NCBI GenBank assembly: GCA_009760855.2
Contig: WPIO01000127.1
Span: forward strand, 112,501-176,500
Reading direction: 5' to 3'
Origin: Cristatella mucedo
Taxonomy: Eukaryota > Bryozoa > Phylactolaemata > Cristatellidae
DNA length: 64,000 bases
A program made the translations under genes and the position numbers. Each line of letters begins with the position of its first letter. Positions within the stretch are counted from its first letter, which is position 1. Shown here one piece after another: positions 27,545 through 38,593 of this stretch. The notes beneath the pieces were generated by a model that was not told the origin of the DNA, searched no databases, and was given only the letters and a program-made list of their open reading frames with translations.

Positions 27545-27676
27545 GGTTTGGTCTAGCGGTTAAGGTGCTCGCTCCGACTAAGGTCTGACCGAGGTCGTGG
27601 GCTCGAGCCCCGAGGCACATGTGAAGCGCCTGAATAGAGATTAAGTTCTCTTGGGGCGCTATGCCAATGAATTGTA
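27545..27676 (+). mobile_element. SINE-1 copy, well preserved
   Basis: A box GGTCTAGCGGTTAAGG, B box GTCGTGGGCTCGAGCCC, then GAAGCGCCTGAATAGAG and TTGGGGCGCTATGCCAATG. Confidence 0.88.
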
Positions 27677-28616
27677 TAAATGCTTGACCGCCAGACCATC
27701 GCTAAGCCACTGACCGCTCTAGCCAGACTCTTCCTTTTCCTTTTCATCCTTTCACCTAAGATAGATAATATCCAGCGTTTACATGCGTAATACAGTAGTA
27801 ACCACTGATCAAAATCAAAAGCCTGCCCCTAATATATCATAACTCTATCCAAAGTTCGAAGTTAAATTCCAACAATGAGAGTACGTGTTGCAGCTAAATC
27901 AAAATAAATAATCATCTCCACTGATATTTCCACGAAACACTCACGACAGCTGCACCGTCGTAGTAGCACGATAAATACATGCAAAGAGGGCTCGCCATAA
28001 AAGTGACGTGCGAGATTCGAGCTTACGCACTCTCGGACGGACGGACTCAAGCTAAATTATAACAGGTTATTGGAGGTGATGATTGGTCAGCGAGTCCACG
28101 CGCCTCATCCTGCCCAGATCCTACCCTTGCAAGCCTAAGCGCGGTCGCACAGCTTGAATTGCATAATCAAAAAGCGAATGGCCGCCCGGCGCAGGCGCAA
28201 CGCCGCCTGCCGCTTCGGCGTGATAACGGCATGAGCGCGGCGTGGGCGGGCGTGCGCTTATCCGAAACGCGGGGCTGTGCTGTGCGGTGGCGTCGATCGT
28301 TATAGTGGGAAATACAAATTCCACTGTAGCAGCGTGATTCAAAGGCGTACCGTGCCACTATCCGAGTGGCGTACGCGTTAGCCTTTGCACAGCTACTTCG
28401 TGCGTTTAGGCGTAGCTAGGATTAGGCCGAGGAGGTGTAGCCCTTGACCTTGCCTGAGGCAGCCAATTGCAGGAAGCTTAAAAGGGTGTGCCGGATGACT
28501 AGCCACCTGACGCACACCTCTTCCGGCGGATGTAAGAGAGGCCCGGGCTCGTTTGCTCCGCATCTTGCCCCGAGTCGATGATTAGGAGCGTGCGCAGGGC
28601 GGCTGGCGTCCGTCCC
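27677..28616. other. Intergenic, G+C rises toward 28.2 kb
   Basis: No gene recognised. Confidence 0.45.
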
Positions 28617-28621
28617 GCTGC

Positions 28622-28654
28622 CCGGCGAACCCGCCAGCCCGGCGGGTTCGCCGG
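28622..28654. repeat. Inverted repeat, 14-bp arms, 5-nt loop
   Basis: CCGGCGAACCCGCC at 28622-28635 and its exact complement at 28641-28654. Confidence 0.9.
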
Positions 28655-28705
28655 AGCTACGCTGAACCCGCTCAAAATGCGAGCTAGCGGACCGGGCGTA
28701 CTCTG

Positions 28706-28740
28706 CAGCAGCAGCAGCGGCGGCGGCGGCGGCGGCGGCG

Positions 28741-28771
<31 letters not shown>

Positions 28772-28802
28772 CAGCAGCAGCTGCATCAGCAGCAGCAGCA
28801 GC
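28706..28802 (+). repeat. (CAG)n/(CGG)n trinucleotide repeat
   Basis: AGC repeats, a nine-unit GGC block and more AGC with GTA and TGC interruptions. A minus-strand frame (28422-28838) would read poly-Ala across it. Its flanks show no recognisable domain. Confidence 0.9.
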
Positions 28803-29135
28803 CGGGTGGTGTGGTAGCGCGGGAAGCCGCCGCCGCACTGCCTCGCATTCCGCGGAGGAGTGGGAATGGCAGTCCAGCGTCTGCTAGCGTCTGCGGGCCA
28901 CGCGCGTCGAGCGTCTGCTGGCGTCAGCTTGCTGCTCCTACGCATTCGCCGTCTGCGCCTATGCGAAGCCCAAGGAGGCGTGTGCGGAGAGGCTCTAAAC
29001 ACTAAACCGCTCGACGCGGGGCGCGTTTTTTGAAGGCGACATTATGGTGGAGGTGGTGCTACTGCCAACAAAACTCACTCGGGTTTCGCTTATTACTAAG
29101 CTTGTAAAGCGACTGAATAAAAATTTGAGTTATAT
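28803..29135. other. CpG-rich flank of the triplet repeat
   Basis: No gene recognised; G+C falls sharply after 29040. Confidence 0.4.
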
Positions 29136-29310
29136 TAAAAAAATCATAGCTGATTAAACAGCCTCCTTTTGTATAGCGACAGAAGAGCGTTTACGGCTAT
29201 CACCACCGCTTGCAGTGGCGATACAGAATCGCCCACCGCAGGAATCGAACCCACGACCTCGGTCCCGAGGTCGTGAAAGCAACCGCCTTACCTAGTGTGC
29301 CATCACGGCT
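29136..29310 (-). mobile_element. SINE-2 copy, well preserved
   Basis: Minus strand: AGCCGTGATGGCACACTAGG, palindrome around CTCGGGACCGAG, B box GGGTTCGATTCC, 3' end GGCTGTTTAATCAGC and an A/T tail. Confidence 0.88.
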
Positions 29311-29360
29311 CAAAAAATATAATAAGTTAAATAAACTAAATAAGTTCTCGCAGAGCGCTA

Positions 29361-29620
29361 TTCAAAAGACGTTATATTATTATTATTATTATCAGAATTA
29401 CGAGCCAAATTTGCCATATTCGAGGAATTTATATTGGCTATTCAATATGAGACACCAGAGCTAGGGCAGATAGGAGTCGACCTTTTCAAAAGACGTTATA
29501 TTATTATTAATATTATTATTGTTATCAGAATTACGAGCCAAATTTGCCATATTTGAGGAATTTATATTGGCTATTCAATTTGAGACACCGGAGCTAGGGC
29601 AGATAAGAGTCGACCTTTTG
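29361..29620 (+). repeat. Tandem duplication, about 125 bp x 2, with ATT tracts
   Basis: Both halves run from TTCAAAAGACGTTATATT through GAATTACGAGCCAAATTTG to GAGTCGACCTTTT with few differences. An (ATT)n tract of variable length sits inside each. Confidence 0.92.
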
Positions 29621-29999
29621 AACTGAGCGGACGGTCAAGGGCAGCGGATGGTCACGTGCAGTCGCTCCGAGCATTGTGCACGCGAGGTATGGCGGCTACT
29701 ATTGTCGATCCTTTGCACCAGTCAATTGATATCCGTTATCGGTGTTCCAGCTCGTCAGCTCCGCTGCTTTTGCTAGCCATTAGCTGTCCTTCGATGAGAA
29801 GCTCTTCGTTGCTGGTCACTCCACCGCACATCGTCGTAGCGCTCATTGTTAACCCGTCGCAATCCAGATTGATTCCAAATTGTTAGCTCCTACAGCTCCA
29901 TCGTTAAAATGGCTCGCTGAATTGTCGCACTCTATAGCTTAAATAGTTTCCTTTTTTCCAGTACCCCTTTTATTCCATTTTCAGCACTCGCACTGAAAC
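29621..29999. other. Intergenic, nothing recognised
   Basis: Short frames only. Confidence 0.45.
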
Positions 30000-31560
30000 G
30001 CGAGCGTATTCAAAGAGGGCTCACTTCGAGGGCGGCAGGGATTCCAGCAAGAGCGCAGTTTCGCGCCGCCGGCGCGCGCTCCCTGTGTGGCGCGGCAATT
30101 CGTCGCGACCGCAGGAGGCACTCTGATTACCCTCCGCCCGCGTCGTAGCACTGAATAATTAGCCTCGCATTCCTGTCTTACGAGTCGAGATAATCGGCCA
30201 GTTGACGCTTTAATTCGGCGGCGGACAGTGGGCGCGCGATACCCGCCCCCTGGGCCGCCGTGCGCTGTCCCGCGTAGTTCGCCCGCGGAGAGCGATGCCG
30301 CCGCCGCCGCCGCGTCCCTTCGGCTCGCCGCCCGCCCGCCGCAGGCTTTTCCTTCGGCTGGCAGCGCGCTCGCTCGCTCGCCACCGCGCACATTGACCGC
30401 GCGTCGTCTCGTCCGCAATAGAGAAGCGCGATGTCGGGCACGACGCGAAAGCGCGCAGCCTTGAGCGCGGGCGGGCGGGCGCGCTCTCCTCGGCCGAGCC
30501 GAGCCGCGCCGCGTCGCGCCGCGCCGCGCCGCACTCCGGGCGCTGAAGTCGCGTCGCACGCGGGCGAACGAGAGGCAAAGCCGAGCGATTTTCATCGCGC
30601 GAATTTTCGCCTCGCCACCCCGCCCCGTCGGCCGCGCCCAGCCCCCCCCCGCGCGGGGGGGGGGGGGGCTGGGCCGCTTCGCGCGGACGCCCGCCGCGCC
30701 AAGTCCGTCTGTCGAACGTCGAGCTAGGCCGCTGGCTTCTAACGACGCTGTCGTTGCCGATTATTACGAAATAAGATCGCCGCAGGTGGGCTTGCGAGGA
30801 GCTTCGCGACGCTCAGTTACGCAACCGGATTCACTTACGAATTCCTGCCTGGCTCACCTGCAAGGGAGGAAACCTGAGCGGTCGGTCGCTTTCGCCTTTG
30901 GCGATGGTTGCGGCCGACCCGTCGGTGAGTCATTGAGTCTCGACCGTCACGTGCCCGCCTGGCTTTACGCTGCGCTTACGACGTGACGACTCGACCGCGA
31001 CTCGCAGGCGACGCGCTCTCGCTCTCGCCAGATGGCGCTGGCTGCAGCTGGCGGCGCCGCTTGCGCGCGTCGTGGCAGCGCTCGGTTCGTCCGCGGTCCG
31101 TTTGCTGCAGCGTCCGCGTGCGCGCGTCACGCTGTGCTCGCGCTCTAGTTCGGGTAATGTGGAGGACGGCATGCAATTGCTTCCGCCGTGCGCCGAGAGT
31201 AATCGTCCATGAGCGCTTCCGCCGTCACTTTGGTCGCTCGTCCGTGCCGGCCAGTACTGGACCGCCGCCGTTGCACGCAGCCGAGCTGGAGGGGGGAGGA
31301 GGAGGCGGTTGCCACGGGAAGCGCTGGCCGTCGGTCCGTTTGCTGCAGCTGGCCACTTGGTCGTGATTCCTCATCCGCAAATAAGGTCGACGGTACATGT
31401 GTCGCCAGGGAAGCGGCATCGCTTTCGGAGAACTTCTGGTAGCAACCGGCGCTGAGCCGTCACCTAAGTGACAGAGCCACTGCTGGCTGCTGCGGCGCTC
31501 GGGCGCGGGCGGGTAGGGGCGACACCGGATTGAACGCAGTGGCCTCCTCACGAGCGGAGG
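30000..31560. other. Large CpG-rich block, no gene recognised
   Basis: Very G+C-rich with GCC/GCG repeats and frames open on both strands, mostly Arg/Ala-rich. No domain or convincing exon was seen. A promoter island is possible. It contains the C/G-run hairpin at 30636-30674. Confidence 0.4.
30636..30674. repeat. Hairpin of poly-C and poly-G runs
   Basis: GCCCAG plus nine C, GCGC, then fourteen G plus CTGGGC. The arms pair perfectly over 15 bp, with spare G. Confidence 0.9.
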
Positions 31561-31770
31561 CCATTGCGCTTGGGCTGGCGAGGCGGCCCAGGGATGCCGC
31601 TACTGCTGAATAGAAACGGCTGCTCTGCACAGGCTTTGAAGGTGTAGGAACATTCTGAGTAAATTATCCTACTGGTAATTGAAGATCTGTCCACGTTGCT
31701 GTGCACGCGGCACGGTAAAGTACTGATACCGCGGTCTCGGCGAGTCCGATTGATTCGCGGCCTAATCATA

Positions 31771-32926
31771 AAACAACAATAACACAATTGATAAAGCACC
31801 ATCAGAGAACTGAATCTCTTTCTAGCCGCTTTACATTTGGTGCAAAGGAAACGCGATCGAATGGTTAATGGTAGCATGCTCGATAAACAACGAGAATAAC
31901 ATGGTTAGGTGGACATGGACAGGGTCCGCATGCAAGTGTGGTTAGTGGCAGCATGCAGCAGTGACAGCACGCATAAGCGCTTAAAGGTCGAATAAGAGGG
32001 ACCCACTAAATGCTGTGATAAATTAGTTCATTTTTATTTTAATTTCTTTTTAAATGTGGTTGATTCAGGGGATGTCATGACGTAAGTCGGAAGTGAGTTC
32101 CACGCTTTGGGAGCATGCGAACTAAAGGCACGGTCTCCAAAGACTTTTGAGGTTTGTACGAGTTATAGATAGGCGATCAGATTCAGCAATGTGGATGGCA
32201 CGATGCTTAGACTGGTGGGGAAGTAGATCTGATAGGTAGGCTGGAGCTAAAGAATGAAGAAACCTACAAGTGAGTGACAGAACATTGAAGTCGGTGCGTT
32301 GCTTGTCCTTGAGCCAGTGCAGGTTGGCGAGAAATAGTGTGATGTGGCAACTTCGATGCTCACGACAGACAAGCCAAAGGCTGCAGATTATTGCACAAGC
32401 TGTAAGCGCCTGATTGCAAGGCCCGAAGACCAGCAAACAGTGAGTTGCAGAAGTCAAGACGGGATGTCACGAATGCATGGACCAATTTAGATGTAGTACC
32501 CCTGTCTGAACAAGCCCGAATTTTAGCGATGTTATGTAGCTGAAAGTAGGCAGGCTTGACAGTAGTACTGATGTGGTAGTCTAATAAAAGGCCTCTTTAG
32601 AACACGACACCTAGATTTCGGGCAAACACAACACGAGATACGCTGGCAGACCCGATTTTGAGCGTCAGTTTTCCAGTTTCAGAGTCAAACTTGGTTCGCC
32701 CATAATTAGTAGGTCGGTTTTATCATCATTCAATTTAAGAAAATTTGCTGCCGCCCATGTGCGGATGTCATCAATACATGCAGCAAGGGAGTTGAGAGAA
32801 TTCGACGTGCTGGAGGGCTGCGAGGGATCGATGCAATGGTACAACTGAGCGAGTGTCATCCGCATAGAAGGGAGAGCATGCTTGTGCCTTGAAATCACAT
32901 CGAGTGAGAGTGTGAGCGAGAGAGTG
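31771..32926 (-). mobile_element. LINE-A, most complete copy (RT catalytic box to tail)
   Basis: Minus strand: YADDT at 32866-32852, the reverse-transcriptase catalytic box. Then come AACIDDIRTWAAANFLKLND, later LTCRFLHSLAPAYLSDLLPH, the UTR and the tail at 31771. An extra four bases after YADDT throw the frame from the expected QLY continuation. It is truncated on the 5' side at the GATA/GA repeat. Inactive. Confidence 0.9.
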
Positions 32927-33379
<453 letters not shown>

Positions 33380-33731
33380 GGAAGAGTAAGTGAAAAAGAG
33401 GGATAGATAAAGCATGGTTTTTGGCACGACACTTCGTTGGCCAAACTCCACCGAGCCTAAGCTAGCTGCTCGACGGTTGAGCTAGCTGCTCAATGGCACT
33501 GCGTGTGCGTTTACAAGAGAATTAATATTTGTGACATAGCCTCAATTTTTCACCGATGCAGTCGCCCGGATGTTGGCAGCAGCCAGTTTGCCCTTTTAGC
33601 CGGCCAAAGAAGGAGCGGGGTTATTCTACTGTCTTTGATTGGCAAGCTCGAGCTGGGTCAAAGCTCTGCAGGCCCCAAAAGCTCATCCCACTTAATCGAA
33701 TCAAGGATAAAAGTAACTTTTAAAGCATTTT

Positions 33732-34100
33732 AATAGAGCCTTGAAAGAACTAAATCTGCATCTAGGTTTTTGACAAGCTGGAAAGGAAGCATGTCAGCTT
33801 ATTGGTAGTCATATGCAGTGTCCTAATTCGGACTCAGACGAAGGATTCTTGCGCGGTGGAGCGAATACTCCGAAATGCATGTGAATGTTTTGATACTTTT
33901 GAATGGCATCATGTCACAGGAATCGGCAATGATTTCAAAGCCTTGGAAGCATAACGACTGAAGGCAAGGTGCCTAGATGATTTGTGTTTGGTTAGAGGCA
34001 TTTATGTTAGACTTGAGCAAGCGGATGGTGATTTATCTACGTCTGTCTCTGCACTGCACCAGAGAGAACGCCTGCATTCTGATCTTAAGGTCTCATGGTC
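33732..34100 (-). mobile_element. Divergent LINE-A-like 3' fragment
   Basis: The order of UTR blocks is preserved (AGGAAGCATG, GGTAGTCATATGC, CAAAGCCTTGGAAGCAT, CTGAAGGCAAGGT), but similarity is low. Confidence 0.55.
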
Positions 34101-34325
34101 GCAGGGCAGCACCACTAATCATGAGAGCAAACGTTTCTAGTCCGGCCGTGCGCCGCGCGGTTGGGTTCTACGATTCGATTGCCCGAAGGTAGCGCCGGAG
34201 CTGGAGTAGCGTAGCCGGGCTGGCCAGCCGCATTTCTCGTGCATTTCCCGGCGAAGATGGTGCCAAGCCTATAAGAATTCGCGTGTCGTGGTGAGAAACT
34301 AGAGTACCATTTCTGTAAAATTATG

Positions 34326-34363
34326 GATATATAAATATATATATATATATAATTATATATATA

Positions 34364-34400
<37 letters not shown>
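34326..34400. repeat. (TA)n microsatellite with AATT interruptions
   Basis: Alternating AT with two AATT islands. Confidence 0.95.
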
Positions 34401-34403
<3 letters not shown>

Positions 34404-34784
34404 TATGGCTTCCCCAGAGATTTCTGGCGGCTCCTGAATCGCAGCCCGTAGGAACCATACGCGTCATATGTAATAACTAGTGAGTTGTGCTTTTGTTCTG
34501 CGGAGTGAGCTGTGATGCGATGGCCAGCGATTGATGTGCAATCGCATCTCCACGTGACTGACGCTGAACTGGGGTGGTCCACATTAACGACATTGGTCTT
34601 CTTGTATAATGAATTAGGCATTCGTGGTCATTGACGCGCACTACTACCGGTCGTCGTACGCGTGTGTGTCGCACACCGGCGACCGAATGATTGGCCTCGC
34701 CTCGAGCCCGCCCCAGCTCCGCCAGTATTAGTCGAGCATCAGAAAAATCGCTGCATCCGCAACGAGTACTGCGTGTTTGCGTGG

Positions 34785-34827
34785 CAATAGGGCAGAATGC
34801 GCCGCGTCGGCATATTCTGCCCTATTG
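34785..34827. repeat. Inverted repeat, 14-bp perfect arms, 15-nt loop
   Basis: CAATAGGGCAGAAT at 34785-34798 and its exact complement at 34814-34827. Confidence 0.9.
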
Positions 34828-36068
34828 TGTTGCAATTATAGTGTTCGCAATACCGCCATCGAAGGAAGTTGTTACCGAGCGTACGACTCACGGCGCCAAC
34901 TGACGGTGGGGTATATCGTAACCTCGACCTTGGGACCTACTACGCTCCGACATTAGATACCGGTTGGCCAAAGTAACTGTTTTACTCCTATGACGAAATC
35001 GCGACTGCTATCCTCATGCTGGAATTCTAGTGCCTCGCCTGAAAGGCCCTTCCAAAAGAAAAAACCCTCATCCGGAGACCGCGAGCGCAGCGTCAGCGTT
35101 TGACATTCTGCCGCAGGGGATGGGTTATTTGCAGATCCTTAGTCACCAGAGCAGGGAGCTGCGACTGATTGATAGCTATTAGATAACCGTTAGATAACTA
35201 CTTTATCATTTATTTAATATCTACTGGATAACTATTTGATAACTATTAGCATCCAAAAAGGTACCGCAGTTGGTAGCTCTAGCTGTCTCGTGCGGCGGGC
35301 GGGCGGGCGGCAGCGCTGATCTCAGCGAGTCGCTTTCAGTGTCCGCAGTGCTTCGTTAGGAGCGGCGGCTGCGGACCGAGTCAATAGCGCAAACGCAAAG
35401 TCGGCAAGGGGCGTTAGACGACGGACAGTCGCGCGACGGTCGCCATAGCAGCAGGCGCACGGAAGCGCGGGCGGGCGGGCGGGCGGGCGGGCGGTGAATT
35501 AGGGCCTGTCGGGGCCGACGTTCGCTGGTAAGCGCTGGACGGCAGAGAGCGGCGGCAATCGGTAATGGCCTCGCTTGAGAGACTAGTCAAAATGCCTGCT
35601 TGGCTAGGCATTTGGCTCGATTCAACTCCAGCTGCTTTAACCGGCCGATGAGTCAGTATAAGACACGCCGGCGGGCGGGCGACAGGCTCTGGCAAAGGCC
35701 GTTCAGCCGTTCGCCAAGGAATTCTCAAATTATCCTAGAATACACAGTATGGATGTCAGGGGTAATAATACGTACGTGCGATTTCCGACTTCCTGCGTTT
35801 CGGAGTCGCCCGGATGAGTCGCTTTGAACAGGTTTTCGTGCAGGGGGATGGTAGAGGTTGGATGCAATGTGCTGAAAAAAGAGGGTGCCTCAAACCCTGT
35901 CTCGTAATGAACTGTGGCGTTTCATCTCGCAGCGCACGTGCGCCGTCGCCGCCGCTGCGGCCGCTGCGGCCGCTAGGTGGCGCGCTAGTCACTCTTCGCG
36001 CTCCCTGTCGCCCCCCCCCCAGCAGTGCGGCGCTGCTGTTCGCTGCAAAGCAGCATATTTGAGGGCGC
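34828..36068. other. Intergenic, CpG-rich after 35.3 kb
   Basis: GGGC repeats at about 35295-35310 and 35467-35492. Imperfect GATAACTA repeats at 35170-35250. No gene recognised. Confidence 0.45.
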
Positions 36069-36967
36069 CGCGTTGCTCGCCGCGTTGCTCGCCGCGTTGC
36101 TCGCCGCGTTGCTCGCCGCGTTGCTCGCCGCGTTGCTCGCCGCGTTGCTCGCCGCGTTGCTCGCCGCGTTGCTCGCCGCGTTGCTCGCCGCGTTGCTCGC
36201 CGCGTTGCTCGCCGCGTTGCTCGCCGCGTTGCTCGCCGCGTTGCTCGCCGCGTTGCTCGCCGCGTTGCTCGCCGCGTTGCTCGCCGCGTTGCTCGCCGCG
36301 TTGCTCGCCGCGTTGCTCGCCGCGTTGCTCGCCGCGTTGCTCGCCGCGTTGCTCGCCGCGTTGCTCGCCGCGTTGCTCGCCGCGTTGCTCGCCGCGTTGC
36401 TCGCCGCGTTGCTCGCCGCGTTGCTCGCCGCGTTGCTCGCCGCGTTGCTCGCCGCGTTGCTCGCCGCGTTGCTCGCCGCGTTGCTCGCCGCGTTGCTCGC
36501 CGCGTTGCTCGCCGCGTTGCTCGCCGCGTTGCTCGCCGCGTTGCTCGCCGCGTTGCTCGCCGCGTTGCTCGCCGCGTTGCTCGCCGCGTTGCTCGCCGCG
36601 TTGCTCGCCGCGTTGCTCGCCGCGTTGCTCGCCGCGTTGCTCGCCGCGTTGCTCGCCGCGTTGCTCGCCGCGTTGCTCGCCGCGTTGCTCGCCGCGTTGC
36701 TCGCCGCGTTGCTCGCCGCGTTGCTCGCCGCGTTGCTCGCCGCGTTGCTCGCCGCGTTGCTCGCCGCGTTGCTCGCCGCGTTGCTCGCCGCGTTGCTCGC
36801 CGCGGTGCTCGCGGCGTTGCTCGCCGCGTTGCTCGCCGCGTTGCTCGCCGCGTTGCTCCCCGCGTCGGCTCGCCGCGTTGCTCGCCGCGTTGCTCGCCGC
36901 GTTGCTCGCCGCGTTGCTCGCCGCGTTGCTCGCCGCGTTGCTCGCCGCGTTGCTCGCCGCGTTGCTC
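36069..36967 (+). repeat. 12-bp minisatellite, about 75 units
   Basis: Unit GTTGCTCGCCGC. The first 61 or so units (36073-36804) are identical without a single change. Variants and a phase shift appear only in the last 160 bp. Frames stay open on both strands and read tetrapeptides (RCSP, LLAA, GEQR), which follows from the 12-bp period. No translation is implied. Confidence 0.97.
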
Positions 36968-37423
36968 ATCCCCGTGGCAATATTTGCTTGTGCGTTCTTC
37001 TAGCCTGCGTGGAACGCCTCTTTCGGAATCCGTTTGGGCGGAAACTTTAAGTTTGGGAGCGGGTTGTAGAATGCTCGCCGTCGCGAGCTTTTAAAAAAAT
37101 ATCGAATTTCGATTAGTGGTGCCTCGCCTCAACGCGGCACCTCTTTTCAAGCGAGATTTCCTTGCCAATGAGACAGGCTCCTCAAAGAGATCGCGCTAAG
37201 ACGCGTAGACGAGCAGGCGCGTGAAAATCATACTTCCTGGCCAATGGGGTGAAAGGTGTCGCACTTCCATTACCCAATATAATCGGTTGTATCCATTATA
37301 TCTATTAACGTGTATCTATATGTATATCTATTATATATATATATATATATACAAATTAAATCGATTATTATAATCGATACGAGTCCTGCAGCAGGCAACT
37401 ATTCCTCTCAACTGAAAGCGGGT

Positions 37424-37502
37424 AATAATAATAATGCGCTGGTAGAGCGTCCTCAGGGAATTAAAACTATTTCTTAACACTTTAAACATGCTGCAAAGGA
37501 AG
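37424..37502 (-). mobile_element. Solo LINE-A 3' tail
   Basis: (TAA)n, then GAGCGTCCTCAGGGAATTAA and CATGCTGCAAAGGAAG: the end of LINE-A only. Confidence 0.65.
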
Positions 37503-38002
37503 TCTCTTCCGCCGCTATATAAACGAGGCTCTTGAATCAGTCGACTTTTATTTTATTTTAACTTCACTGGACGAATGCAAAAAGGACATGCTGAGATCGC
37601 TACTCGACTGTCTACCTCTGCCGTTCACGGTCTGGAGGAGTGTAATGGCGGCAGGCAGGAGAAGGATGAGATCGACTCGCTGTCATGACTTACGCAGGAA
37701 GAAGCTCCGATGGAAAATGAAGGGCATTCGGGCCTAGAGAGTATTCACAATTTTTACCCCAATATGTTGAGCTGTTTTGACGGGTTATCCCGCTGCTGCA
37801 GCGCAATGCTAGCGAGCGAAATAAAAGCTGGCCATGAGTAAGTACAGTTTGACGTGTCTCTGCAGCGACGCGAGCGGACTTTGAGAACGAGCGAACGAAC
37901 TTGAGGCTTCCCATCGCGTGCGCGCGTGCGCCCTGCGAAGATCGTCCAACATCTCTAACGCTGGCTGCATCTCGCTGCGGTCCACACACAGATCGGTGCA
38001 AA

Positions 38003-38061
38003 TCCAGGAAGAGATCGAGTTCTCTGAGGACGCTTTATCAAGTGCATTACTAGTATTATTA
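38003..38061 (+). mobile_element. Solo LINE-A 3' tail
   Basis: AAGAGATCGAGTTCTCTGAG, GACGCTTTATCAAGTGC and an ATT-type tail. Confidence 0.7.
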
Positions 38062-38074
38062 TACCTCCGTCTTT

Positions 38075-38593
38075 ATTGCCCGTGCTGACGCAGATTTCAA
38101 GGTGTTCGCTGCGAGACGCGCTGTTGCAGCAGCGGGGGTGGGGAGAGCGGGTGAGGGGGGCGAGTGGGTGGGTACTGACGCATTTTACTGAGCCACTCAA
38201 CCCCAGCCACCCAAGGACTGAGCTGCGCCGACTGCCGCCTCTGCCGCCGCTGCCTCCCCCGTCCTCCGGTTCGACTAGCTGTGCGGCAAAGCGACCGATG
38301 AGGCTCAGCTTAGCGAAGCGGTGACGCCCTCCGTTAAGCGCGCGGCGCCGCGCCACCGCACGCTCGTGGAAGCGCCTTGCGCAAGTCGCCCCCCTCGCTC
38401 GCTCTCCGCCGCCGGCCTGTCCGGTCAATGGCGGTGCGCTGGACGGCGGCGGCGGCTGCGTCGGCGCCGCGGAGCGCCGCGCCGACGCGTGCCAGCCGCC
38501 CTGCGCTCCGTCGCCGTCGCCGCCGCCGCCGGTGGCGCTCCGCTCCTTATTCAGCGACGCGAGGCTGATGAGCCGCTTGGAGCGCGGCGGCAT
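38075..38593 (-). CDS. Unassigned open frame in a CpG island
   Basis: From an ATG at 38593 the minus strand is open for over 500 bp in G+C-rich sequence, starting MPPRSKRLISLASLNKE and then Gly/Pro/Ser-rich. The start overlaps the octamer ATGCAAAT on the plus strand. The opening 17 residues look protein-like, but the rest is low complexity, and the frame runs into a LINE-A tail (38003-38061). At best this is a first exon with an unknown donor. Confidence 0.2.

Noticed and set aside
24984-27588. Plus-strand frames of 837 and 860 codons (DKPEH and ISQST repeats) as genes
   Set aside because: Several frames on both strands are open because the unit is 15 bp. The starts lie in antisense LINE-B sequence, and no unique domain flanks the array.
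27545-27620. Functional tRNA genes at SINE-1 and SINE-2 heads
   Set aside because: A and B boxes are present, but the intervening arms do not fold as a tRNA and each is joined to a SINE body.
31209-31551. Opposed frames in the 31.2-31.5 kb CpG-rich block as genes
   Set aside because: Mutually antisense, composition-driven, no splice logic or domain.
35885-37050. RCSP, LLAA and GEQR repeat proteins
   Set aside because: They are products of a 12-bp tandem repeat open in several frames, with no start context or flanking domain.
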